NCBI GenBank assembly: GCA_001599595.1
Contig: BCHH01000004.1
Span: 2,864,117 to 2,928,116 of the forward strand
Direction of reading: 5' to 3'
Length of the DNA stretch: 64,000 nt
Origin: Beverwykella pulmonaria
Lineage: Eukaryota; Ascomycota; Dothideomycetes; Pleosporales; Melanommataceae
Shown: one piece after another, positions 35,064 through 45,323 of the stretch
How positions within the stretch are numbered: position 1 is the first letter of the stretch
How the letters are laid out: every line of letters starts with the position of its first letter
Notes under the pieces: model-generated
Database searches by the model: none
Told to the model about the DNA's origin: nothing
Seen by the model: only the letters and a program-made list of their open reading frames with translations
Translations under genes and position numbers: made by a program

Positions 35064-35831
35064 TCAAGCCAGCTCTTTGCCCATGATGATGTAGTCTGCC
35101 TCGATGACCCTGCCCCTGACCTCCCGATTAGCCGGACTGCAAGTATCTCTTCTATACCCTAGCTTCTCGTACAGTGCTCTCGCCTTCTTGTTGCTCGAGA
35201 AGACGGTGAGCATCGTCTTTGAGATGCCCATCTTCCGAGCTGCCTCCTCCGCAATCTTGACCAAATGTGAGCCCAATCCGGACCCCCTAAGCCCCTCCAC
35301 AAGATGAACTTCGTATATGTAGACGACTTCGCGCTCGGTGTGTGGCGGATCGTCGTGGGTGAACATGAAGGAGAGGAAGCCGATGATTTGCTTGGGGTCT
35401 GACAGTTCCATCTCAGAATTCGATGCGAGGTCCGTATCGGCACAGCGGACGAGGAGGTATATCATGGCCTTGTCCTTCATCTCCTTTTTCTTTTCGGCAG
35501 GGTGCCAGCCCATGCTCGAGGCCTTGTAGTCGGCGCCAGAGGTGGATTCGATGAGGTCGAAGCAGTCGTTGAGAAATGGCTTGCCGAGCGCGACCTTGCT
35601 CTTGTTGGGGCGGCAGAGCTCGATTGTGAGGGGGAATGCGGGCATGGAGAAGGAGAAGAGCGGATCGTCTTCCGGGAGTAAGCTTTGAATGATGATAGCG
35701 TGGTTGGCAGACTTCATGGCCATGTTGACGGTTTGAGAAGACTCGCGTTTTTGGCGGGTTCGGGCGCGCTTGGTGGAGATGCGGGAGGTGGAATTGACGG
35801 TGCGAGACTGCGATGTTCGAACTGGCGCCAT
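35064..35831 (-). CDS. NAT4: N-alpha-acetyltransferase NatD/Naa40-like (GNAT fold)
   Basis: A single-exon 255-aa protein. The GNAT core is plain: YIYEVHLVEGLRGSGLGSHL contains the acetyl-CoA pyrophosphate-binding R/Q-x-x-G-x-G/A pattern, followed by TMLTVFSSNKKARALYEKLG. The combination with the upstream W-H and DLASNSEMELSD-containing insert is typical of Naa40 (yeast Nat4), which acetylates the N-termini of histones H4 and H2A. The length is close to the family norm. The first 35 residues are basic and Ser/Arg-rich, compatible with nuclear or ribosomal location. The ATG at 35831 is the first in frame; a later start at the Met near residue 37 is possible. Confidence 0.85.
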   Translation of the reverse strand: MAPVRTSQSRTVNSTSRISTKRARTRQKRESSQTVNMAMKSANHAIIIQSLLPEDDPLFSFSMPAFPLTIELCRPNKSKVALGKPFLNDCFDLIESTSGADYKASSMGWHPAEKKKEMKDKAMIYLLVRCADTDLASNSEMELSDPKQIIGFLSFMFTHDDPPHTEREVVYIYEVHLVEGLRGSGLGSHLVKIAEEAARKMGISKTMLTVFSSNKKARALYEKLGYRRDTCSPANREVRGRVIEADYIIMGKELA

Positions 35832-36090
35832 AATGGCTGGATTTATGATGCAGTGTAGAGCGATTGAAATGTGGGGATGCGGATGATTGGAGGATGGGTT
35901 TGGGAACGCGATGTGGGGGACGCGTTCTGCCAGGGCGGTCAGCGCGGCATCAGCAGCGACCAGCCGCGAGTATGTTTGCCATCTGCCTCATTCATCCCTC
36001 ATACATTCAATAGTCATCGACCAAGACCGTTCCTGAGCTCAATTGCCCCAGCAGGACACCGAAGTTACGAGGAAGAAGCGGTTCGATGGG

Positions 36091-36621
36091 ATGATACGTA
36101 GCTATGCCACTGTAGCTGCTAAAGCGTCCTCCCGCCTCCGCATGCGAGGAAAGGCGCCCCTGGGCCTGGACCACGTCTGTCCCAACTCCCACGAGGAAGC
36201 ATTGCAATGTGCTGAAAACGGTCGTAGTTCATTCAGAGACAGCGTGCATTAGTATTGTGGAGAGACATACTAAGGAGCACGGCAGGTTGTGCTAATATGA
36301 TTTCGCCTATTCCTGTCTATCAACATTGACTCTTTTCAGGCATCCCCGACGCTGCCACGAGGAACGATATGCGCCAGTTCGCGAGAAGGGAGTTCGAGCA
36401 GCACAGAAATGTCACAGACCTTGTAAGTCTGCTTCAGTCTTGTCCCTGCTCGTCTAAATGGGTTGATTTACTCGAACAGGGCCACATTCGGTATTTGATA
36501 TCGGTATGCTGCAGAGTCGTTGAGATTATCTGTTGTCGTACTAATACTTCTTGAAAAGCACGGCAAGACACAGTTCGACGCGATGAAAAACTCATTGGTC
36601 AACTCAGGAGTACTGAGCTGA
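36091..36621 (+). CDS. LYR-motif mitochondrial protein, LYRM2-like
   Basis: Five short exons (36091-36174, 36228-36285, 36340-36422, 36480-36503, 36559-36621) join to 103 aa. An N-terminal presequence MIRSYATVAAKASSRLRMRG is basic and Ser/Ala-rich, as for mitochondrial import. It is followed by LGLDHFIQRQRALVLWRDIL, where LWR stands for the LYR tripeptide, then RQFARREFEQHRNVTDLGHI with the conserved F, and a C-terminal KTQFDAMK. LYR proteins act with the acyl carrier protein in assembly of respiratory complexes and Fe-S delivery, and LYRM2 relates to complex I. All four introns have GT-AG ends and lengths of 53-57 nt, and exon 4 is only 24 nt. Each junction is in frame, which makes chance unlikely. 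Confidence 0.86.
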
Positions 36622-37280
36622 GATCCCATGCCCATGAAACAGCACTTCAACATCTCTTTCCGCCCAAATCTACAACATGGTATATCCGAAGACAGCATAT
36701 CCTGACGGCAGATGATTGGTATGGCATGCGAATAAAGTCTTAGGCAAACTCGTTGGAAATGTGAAATCGCACGCGTCTCTGGTGTCAGTATATTCGGGTC
36801 AAAAACTAGACTACGAAAACCCAAACAAAAAGTCTCTCAACGTTCGATATACCATAATTACGACGTCATCTCTTTTGGAATTTTATGTGCTCCAAAGGCT
36901 GAAATGGCCGAAAGTTTCTTGTCGAATTTGCGTGTTCACTGTTCACTTCTGCGATTCGTTACTTCGGTCAGCGCCTGTATCACTCAAAGCCACCTCAACC
37001 TCCGCAGCCACACCCTCGCAATCCCACCCCACACTCCTCGAGCCTGCATTCGGACAGCGAGAGCATAAACTCTCAAGCGCCCCCCTCGATGCCATTCACG
37101 GCCTTGTTTCTCTCCTTTTGATTGACTAACCTGCACGCGGCCGTTTTTGTGAGACTGCCCCGCGTTCCCGTTGACCACCTCTCCGCAGCAATTGCGCCCA
37201 ACGCCGCCGCTCCGAATCAACGTCTGTCCAGGCCGCTCACGGGACCACGCGATTTGCCTCGAATTCTTCGCGTCATCTCG
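36622..37280. other. Intergenic, promoter of the FMO gene
   Basis: No gene is seen. A C-rich leader with CCACACC and CCCCTC words (36990-37090) precedes the ATG at 37281. Confidence 0.5.
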
Positions 37281-39617
37281 ATGAAATCCGTCTTAGTCGT
37301 GGGCGCTGGTCCAGCCGGGCTTGTCGCCGCCAAAACGCTTCTCCAACATGGCCGTGGAAAACACTACAGGGTCACCGTCTTCGAAGCTGCCGAGCGTGTG
37401 GGAGGAATGTGGAGGGCTACACCGGACGAAAAAGGCGAGAAGTGTAGCCCGCATATGCGAACCAACCTCTCGCGGTTCACGGTTGCCTTCTCAGACCTGT
37501 CTTGGCAATCCGTCAATCTCGATAACACGGAGGACAAGGAGAACGCGACGACTGCTCGACCTCCCCCACCAATGTTTCCGAAGGCCTGGCAAGTCGGGAG
37601 GTACCTTGAGGAGTATGCGGACAAGTACATCCCCAACGGCACCATCATTTGTAACCGAGAAGTGACCGCGGTCGATATCGTGGAGTCAGAACCACGGAAG
37701 TGGAAAGTCTCCTCTCTTGATAAGGTCTCCCAAACTACGCACAAAAATGAGTTCGACTATCTCCTCGTCGCAAGCGGGTTCTTTGGTCGACCGTATAACA
37801 CCGTGGGTAATGGGGCTGAGGATGACACGCCAGTCTGCGCGAAGTTGCGGCATTCCTCAGAATTCCGGGACGTCTCATCATTGAGTGCAACTCCAGGCAA
37901 CATAGTCGTTATTGGTGGCGGCATCAGTGGATCAGAAGCTGCCGCTGCAGCTGCTTTCCAGATCTCCAACGCGAAGTATGCGCCGGGGCCCAAGCCTGCT
38001 TGGGCCAACAGCAAAATTATACACATCATCAACCGGCCCTTCTATTGCATACCTCGCTACCTTCCACAAGAGCCGTACAACCTCGCGAAGCAGGATTTCA
38101 ATCTCGCGCCGCACTTTCTTCCATTGGATCTTGTTCTGTACAATCTCTCCAGGAGAGGCGAGGGCGATATTTATGCTTCGAATGGCAGGGTTCCATCAGA
38201 AAAGGCCAAGAGGAGTCATCACTTCATTCGATCTTGCATCGGCGGCGACCAACGCGATCTTGGCAGCTCAGAATTAGTCTACAGACAAGAACATATTCAG
38301 TATCCATCATACACGGGCATCTCGGACATGTACTCTGAGTTCGTGAGAAGCGGGCTTATCATTCCAAAGCATGGCCGCGCCGTGAAAATTGGTCAACAAG
38401 TTGGAGAAGAGAACGATGAGCACAACACTAATCTCTTAGAAGTCGATGTGATGCCCAAAGCTCCGTGGTGTAGAGTCTCTGAAAAGGTAAGATCGAAATC
38501 CCATTAGATAATACAACTAGTGAACTGTTTATAGGAGGGCCAGCGCTACCAAATTGAAGACGTCGTTAGTGTCATTGAGGCAACTGGCTTCCAAACGGCC
38601 CTTAATTTCTTGTCGGACAAAATCAAGAAAGATCTCCGATTCGATGCGGATTGCTGCCGGCTCCCTCTGATTCTTGGGAAAGGATCTGTCTTCAGTGCGG
38701 GGGACAATTTCAAGAAAGAGATTGCTTTCGTAGGGTACTACGAAGGCCCGTACTGGAGTGTGATGGAAGCCCAAGCGCATTTAGTGGCCGAAACATGGGC
38801 TTCACAAACTGGCGCAATGACTGGAGATTCGGATCTCTTTTCTCCTTCTGATCAGTTATCGCTGCGCGAAAGCATCAAGGCACGCGAACTCGATGTACCT
38901 CAATTCTGGATGTCCGATTATGTCGGCCTTGTTGAAGAGATTTCCCGTCAAGCAGGGATTAAGCGAAATGATGCCGGGTTCCTAGGTCAATTTGGTCCTG
39001 CATTTCCAGCTCGATATGCTGGCCTCACTTGCGACATGAAAGAGGCCGAGAAGGCTTTGCAAGAGGCTAGAGATGTTCTCCGAGACTCGAACGAAAAAGG
39101 GCGTTTCGTGGCGGCTGCCACCTTCCGAGGCATGCAGGGTATTTGGACACTGGAACGAAAGATCGATTCACGACTCGCTTCAATGCCAGGGGGAACATAC
39201 AAGGGCATCGCACATTTCCACCCTCGAATCCCAACAAATCCTGCGTACTCGGCCGAATACCTCTACATCGAGGAAGGAACATTGAAGATGGACAACGGGT
39301 ATTCGTTTCCCGCGACTCGGCGTTACGTATACCGATATAATGAGACCGCTGATGCCATCACCGCGTGGTTCACTTCCGACGATGGTGAGAGCGTAGGGAA
39401 CTTTTTCAATAAGTGGGAGTTCCACAAGCCCGAGGATGCCGACCGTGGCTGGGTCGCCAAGGGAAGCCATTGGTGTAGCCCAGACACCTACAAAAACATT
39501 TGTGAGTTCCGCTTCAGGGGTGCAGCCTTAGAGACGTTTGGAATTATCTATGAGGCGACTGGCCCAAATAAAGACTACACCCACGAGAGCTGGTATCGGA
39601 GGACCGCAAAGATTTAG
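37281..39617 (+). CDS. Flavin monooxygenase fused to DUF6314 domain
   Basis: Two exons (37281-38486, 38535-39617) give 762 aa. The start VLVVGAGPAGLVAAKTLL is the FAD-binding Rossmann motif, VGGMWRA is the usual FMO follow-up, and VVIGGGISGSEAAA near residue 215 is the NAD(P)H-binding glycine motif. From about residue 590 onward (after RFVAAATFRGMQGIW) comes a beta-rich module with YLYIEEGTL, TRRYVYRY, WEFHKPE, HWCSPDTY and GPNKDYTHESWYRR, the pattern of DUF6314, a lipocalin-like domain. The likely reaction is NADPH- and O2-dependent oxygenation of an unknown small molecule, with the C-terminal barrel perhaps holding substrate. The ATG at 37281 is chosen because it immediately precedes the FAD motif. 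Confidence 0.9.
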
Positions 39618-41322
39618 AGCGCCGCGCAGAATACTGCTTTGTCGATTCGAATGAAGTAGAAGGGCCTTCATAGGAGAGCGATGCAGAAAGGAAAGGAATA
39701 TGAGCGAGCTGAGGGAGCCCTGAACATCAATCTACTACTGTGTACCAACACGCGGCGATCCTGCAAATTCCTAAAGTGGCTTCGATCAATAGCTAACTGC
39801 AGTCTCACATTCTGCCTGAATCACAAGTACTCTCGTCAACCACGACAGTGCCTATGAACACTGCTTTAGTCATGGATCTATCTGGTCACACTCACCTTAC
39901 TTTGTCAATCATTACTGTAATTATCTCTTGGCGCATCTCTTCATGTTTCTTACTGCCCGTGCGTTTGAATGGGCAGGTTCAAAGATATGTAGCTATGTAA
40001 CTGTATGCTCCGTTCCTCCCCTTTGGCCGACGAGTGCTTTACATCCGATCCTCTCTATCTGCACGACCACCTACGAATACTATATCTCACCTGTTATGCG
40101 TTCTGATAAAATGTAGTGGGGTTTTCTTAGGCATTGCTTCCAACTACGGGCTACGGATGATTCAATGCTATCCACATGGAAGTGCGATGCACCTAGTCAG
40201 CTAAGTTATATATGCAGGCTGATGGTTAATGACGACATAGGCTCCACCCAATCCGTGCCCTCTAACCAGCAAGACATGTCTATATAAGTCTCACTTGCGT
40301 CACATTTGCGCCAGAACTTCGTTACAGCCTAATGAAACATTTTCCAAGAGAAGGAAATAAGATCCCTTGAGTGCTTTTCTGAGTACTACGACTCCCTTGC
40401 GGCTACGCAATCTCCCCACGAGATATTTGATATATGGGCTATTCTCGGCTGGTGTATATGAAGAACGTAGGAAATGAGCGGGCAATCAGCGCTTAGACAC
40501 TTGTGGAGACTGTTTTGGAATTCCATGCGTCTACTTGCAAAAAAATAGAATCTGAACTGCAGAGTATGCTCTGGATGAGCAAGAACAAATGGGAAGTTTA
40601 TGGCAGATTATTAACTACTGTAGATCTCCTTAGCTGAGTCGTAGCTCCGACGGTTGCATCACAGCAATACCACCCTATCGCCTATTCCTTGCCTAATAGA
40701 CCAGCATTTAGGAATATCCAAGATAGCCACCTTGCGTCTACCGCAACCCAATTTGGGATTCTTGGTTAGCTCGCGTCACCCAGCGGAATGTGACTCGGGA
40801 ACCACACACGAGGTCTGCCTCCTTCGATTTCTCGCTCAACGCTGATCACACCAACAGCATCCCACTGCTCCACGGCGATACCTTCCAGAAGCAGTTCTCG
40901 CAGCTAGTTACCTACTCTTCCCGTTGTACATCAGTGCACGGTCACCATATCACAGCGCAAGTTTTACATGTCAGCAGTAGAGGACTATTGTTAGTGATTC
41001 GGATCTCGTATTGTCGATGTTGATATCACTCGGTGGGAATAGGATGAGTGTGATAAGCCTGGGGCGCGGGATTTTCAGTCAAAAACTACTACTTAAGAGA
41101 GGGCCGAAGCTCTTCCCGTTGATGGTCTCCACCATTATCTAAATTTTTCAACTCCGTCGACTGCAATTCTAAGATCTGATTACCTATTTTGGAATATAAC
41201 CCTTTTTTGGTCGTCACCTAACCAGGACTGCGGAAACATCATCAGACACTCCAACTACCAACTGATACTGTACGCTGTCTAAATCTCTCCAATACTGGTC
41301 GAACGCAGTGCTACTTGTGAAG
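39618..41322. other. Long gene-poor stretch
   Basis: Only short frames without domain-like composition. No repeat or RNA gene is recognised. Confidence 0.5.
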
Positions 41323-42132
41323 ATGAGGACTACGTACTGGCTACCTGCTGCTTTCTCAATCTTAGCTGTTGCAGGACCTGTATTAACGGGGTGTCCAAGG
41401 CCCACATGCTATCAAGCCGTGAATGACTGCAATGTTAGCTTTGGCGGGTACGCATCTCCACTCAGTTTCCAACCATAACATATTCGCCCTCATACCTCCT
41501 CTCTATCAATAGCTTCCATCCTACAACTTCTCTTATTAAAATTCTTTTCCCTTATTCAATTCCACTTCTCGTATTCACATCCTTTTGTATGGCCCTACTA
41601 ATACATCACAGCTGCTGGGATGGATGCTCCGAAACACCCACTTTCACCAAAAACTTCTGCTCCGTGACGCCAACACCCACTCTTGAAACAAACATCCCTG
41701 CATCAGCTACAGTTAACACAACGACTGAGCTAATAATTACACCAGCGCCAACACCAGAGGACCCGGAGCCCTGGTGTCCCATGATATGTGTGGATGAGTT
41801 CACTAAGTGCGGGAATGAGACAATACTTTATGGCGGGTAAGCTATTCACAAAGTATTTCCTGCTAGGGTCTTTTGTTACTCATCATTCATCTAATCTCGC
41901 CTAAACTGCTGCAGCAGAATATCTAAAACCAACTCCTCTAACTCTAAATAACCATTTTTAACATCAAATTAGCTGTTACGACTCCTGCAAAACAACAACG
42001 TTCACTCCACCGCCCTGCGCTCACACACATATCACCTGGATTAGTACAAGAACAACGGCCTGGAAACCGAAGAAGACGAGAGGACAGTGTACGGCGTCAC
42101 AGAGTTTTATGTGTCCGCCGTCTTGGTGGTGA
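41323..42132 (+). CDS. Small secreted cysteine-rich protein with two duplicated modules
   Basis: Three exons (41323-41447, 41612-41836, 41973-42132) give 169 aa. A signal peptide (MRTTYWLPAAFSILAVAGPV) is followed by two copies of one module. Module 1 has CPRPTCYQAVNDC, then GG-CWDGCSETPTFTKNFC. Module 2 has CPMICVDEFTKCG, then GG-CYDSCKTTTFTPPPC. A Thr/Pro/Glu-rich linker separates them. Both introns split the same GG|C codon in the same phase, so each module carries the intron at the equivalent place, showing exon-level duplication. Size, signal and cysteines fit effector-like or wall-associated secreted proteins; the function is unknown. The first intron (164 nt) is longer than others here. 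Confidence 0.8.
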
Positions 42133-43295
42133 TTACTAGAAGTGATCAATTCGTCTCGTAGGATAGTGAAAAACCTAAAGATGAATTTGTAGAAGGTGTT
42201 TAGTAGACTTTTATCAAACTTCATGTGGTTCCAGCTCTGCGTGTTGGTGTTGGCTGTTTATTTCTTTCCGTTGCTATAATTTTGCGATAATTCCTTTGTA
42301 GTCCATTTTCCAGACCCTTAGTTATAAATAACAAGGCGGTGGAATCAACAGGATTTGAAGTATATGTATGAGTATACGATCTCTTCTGAGACAATTATCA
42401 TCTTTCAATATTTATGGTTGAGTCTTAGGACTAAAAGTTGTAACGGTTTAGACTTTACCAGATATAGCTGCTCTTACTTCATCTGTCCCAGAACAACGCA
42501 GTCGCCATATAATCATTGTTGCCCATTAGAAAACCTGTAAGCAGAAGTGTCCAGGAAAGAGTATCAAGATGTGTATTCGGTGTAATGTATATACAGCTGA
42601 TATATATTGTAAGGGTTTTCTGATGGGGACAATTCTGGGACAGATCAAGTCAGAGTAGCTTATACGCTGTCTGACCAAGATCAATTAGCAACATCTGGAC
42701 AAGCTTAAACCGTTACATATATTGCGGTGGAGGAAAGGTGCGTGATATAGAAATATCACACGGGGGTAGGAGGGCGACTCGCAGCCACCCTGAGGGCGTC
42801 GCATACCGTGTTCAGGTCGGGGGTGTGCTGTACTTTCAGGATGAAGGGCAGCGTGCCGTGGGCGATGGTCTTCACAAGGTCTGCCGGCACGGGCTGGCTG
42901 TTAGTGCGTTCGATACAGCGCAGTGTGTTATGAAGGTAACTGCTGAGGCGTGTAGCGTGCTCGCGGGTTGCGGTCGGCCATGTTGACTCCTGAGGCCATG
43001 ATGTTGCCATAGCGCCTCAGGCACACTGGGCGATGCGCCCAGGTGCTGGCTAGTTGAATTGGCGTCGGGAACGAACGTTTACGTGCGATATATTGCGGTG
43101 ATTCCAAAAATTTGGGATCTCGCTGTTGTCGTGTTTTCACGCTCTAGGGGGGGTGTTGGAGCCTGGAGAGTTGTCATACAATTACGTTGTTTCGGTTTCG
43201 TAGCGTATATAGTCTCTCCGCCTCACGGCTGCAATCCTCATGCCTTTCCACCACCACGTCCACCACCCGACATCTTTCTAACGCTTAATATCAAG
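42133..43295. other. Intergenic with a possible decayed minus-strand frame
   Basis: A minus-strand frame at about 43010-42756 has protein-like composition (LRCIERTNSQPVPADLVKTI, then HTPDLNTVCDALRVAA) and might be a fragment of a transposon-borne or other gene. It lacks a recognisable domain. The rest is AT-rich (42200-42720). Confidence 0.35.
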
Positions 43296-44249
43296 ATGGC
43301 CACATCCCCGCAGGTGTTATTTAAGGATTTACCGGATGCCTCGCAGTTACAAATGGCATTTCACGACTCTACGTGGTTTAAAACTCATGGGCTAACACGC
43401 TCTTTCCCGACTCCCGATCAAGTTAGGGCCCAATGCCCAGCGCCAGATCCCTCTCACTCTCGGCCGGTTGCGAAATTTGAGGAGCTCGATCTCGTTGTCA
43501 AGTTCGGCTATCACGTAACAATTTCTGAGGCAGTGTGCCTTAGAGCTGTCAAGCAACTATTTTCCAACCAAGTTCCAGTTCCAGAAGTGTATGGGTGGAT
43601 AGTGGATGACCAACAAGTCTTCCTTTATATGCAACTTATCCGGGGCCCTACTCTCTTAGAACGATGGGGAACAATGAGCTATCAAGACAAAAAACTAGTT
43701 TGCAGTCATCTTCGGTTGATCCTTCAAGCTCTTCGCTTAACCAAGCAAGATCCATTGATGATATTTATTGGTAAGTACCTCTCCTAATTCCTGTCGCTTC
43801 TACTAACATTAGATGGCTAAGGTCCGTTTTTGAGTGGCCCATCGAAAGATCGAATCTTAGAATTACAACCTTCTCCAGGACCTTGGCTGTCTGCCGCGGG
43901 CTTCCACGACTGGTTATCATGGATATGGCGTCGCCGTGCTCCTGAGCCAAATAAGATTGCAGACCCCTGGAGACAGCTATTGAACGACAATAGTCCTATA
44001 GTCCTCACGCATGGTGACCTACATCAAAGCAACATCATTGTATCAGCGACTAGCCCTGCTTGTGTTCTCGCGATCGTTGATTGGGAACAGTCCGGGTGGT
44101 ATCCGAATTATTGGGAATATTGTAAGACAGTGTACACTGTGGCCGAACACGATGATTGGAGAAGCGCTGGATGGATTGATTCGATTCTTACACCTCATCC
44201 GATTGCCGAAGAAGCTTTCGATTTCTACACGAGGGCGATCGGACCATGA
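43296..44249 (+). CDS. Aminoglycoside-phosphotransferase-fold protein
   Basis: Two exons (43296-43770, 43822-44249), intron 51 nt (GTAAGT...GGCTAAG), 300 aa. The APH-family signatures are LVVKFGYHVTISEA (nucleotide lysine), VPVPEVYGW, the hinge-like FLYMQLIRGPTL, the catalytic HGDLHQSNIIV and the metal-binding IVDWEQSGWYPNYWEYC. Fungi have expanded families of these small-molecule-kinase-like proteins with unknown substrates. The stop codon lies at the first base pairs of a 44-bp tandem repeat. The C-terminus may be slightly shortened, because family members usually extend about 20 residues past the DWE motif helix; this is an estimate. Confidence 0.84.
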
Positions 44250-44350
44250 AACCCCAAATGGTTTAGCGCGAAATCGATAATAATTTTGTATGAAACACCA
44301 AATGGTTTAGCGCGAAATCGATAATAATTTTGTATGAAATACCAAATGAT
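44246..44350 (+). repeat. 44-bp tandem repeat, two full units and one partial
   Basis: Units 44246-44289 and 44290-44333 differ at one base (CCCC versus CACC). A third begins at 44334 and breaks after about 17 bp. The first unit contains the stop codon of the upstream APH gene, and the last runs into the 5'-truncated gene that follows. Confidence 0.85.
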
Positions 44351-45018
44351 TGTGCGAACTTCTCAACCCCAATCCCATCCCCGCAAAACCAGCTAGGATC
44401 TCGCGCCAGTTATTTTCGCGCCATAGATCCTACCTCCCCACCCACGAACCCAGCGGCGCCCCGGGGCAGCCCTCAAAGAAACGTTGGTGGGCCTGCTTCT
44501 ACAACTTCTTCACCACTCAACGGTGCGGCGCCGAACCCAATCAATACGGTGATTTCTTCACAGCGAAGCTCGAGCACGACATTGCATCCGCGCACTGGCT
44601 GCTGCACGTTTTCCAGTGCATGGTCTGGGTCGCCATCTTCGGTGTCTACATGTGGCAGAAGTGGATGTCGCACCACAAGCTTTCCTTCGACTGCCACGAG
44701 TTGAAAACGTAGCTTAATATTAATCCTGCCGCTACCTTCTCACTCAATTTCACTGCAGGAGCCGCCCAGGCCAGTCTCGACATCCCCTCTGACGTCGTAA
44801 TTCCACCTCAGTTCGTTGCCAGTCATGGGCGTATGAATTCTTCGTTGTCCATTCTCACTCCTACCGTGCCCGAGACCGCGCTGTTTGATACTTTTATTGC
44901 ACGTTGGGTTATTGGAATTGCGTGTGTGAGATTCGCGAATATGGTTGAGGTTTTCATGTATATGTGTTTGGGAAGGTGTCACGGAAGTCTGGCACATATG
45001 GGAATCGGACATTATTGA
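44350..45018 (+). pseudogene. 5'-truncated membrane-protein gene
   Basis: A frame from 44350 to 44712 has no ATG before its protein-like part (WWACFYNFFTTQRCGAEPNQ, then a helix WLLHVFQCMVWVAIFGVYMW). After a short AT-rich intron-like stretch (GTAGCT...CTGCAG, about 44710-44759) a second segment continues (ASLDIPSDVVIPPQF, then RWVIGIACVRFANMVEVFMY) to a stop at 45018. The two pieces look like one multipass membrane protein. Its start has been replaced by the 44-bp repeats, so it is probably dead. The family is not recognised. Confidence 0.5.
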
Positions 45019-45323
45019 TAAGAGTGTTTTCGGGGCTTGTCGCGGCCATGGTGGGGAGTGCGGCGATTATGAAGTCGTCGGGGGTTGTGCTGGGGTTCAG
45101 TGGATCATAGTGGGGGAAGGGACCGGGTCTAGAGATATGATAAGAGGTGAGTGGTGTATTTCAGTGAGAGCAAGATTGGAAGAGAGATTAGTTTGGGGGG
45201 ATTTGACTTGAGTAAGGTTCTTGTTAAACAGCAACATGGTGGGGATCGCATTGTTAAGTGGGTATCATAGTATCTACAGATTTGTCATACAATATATATA
45301 CAAAGACAGAATTCTATCCCTGC

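Noticed and set aside
37122..37280. Longer 5' extension of the FMO frame
   Set aside because: It lacks an ATG before 37281 and is Pro/Arg/Ala-rich leader sequence; the FAD motif starts right after the ATG at 37281.
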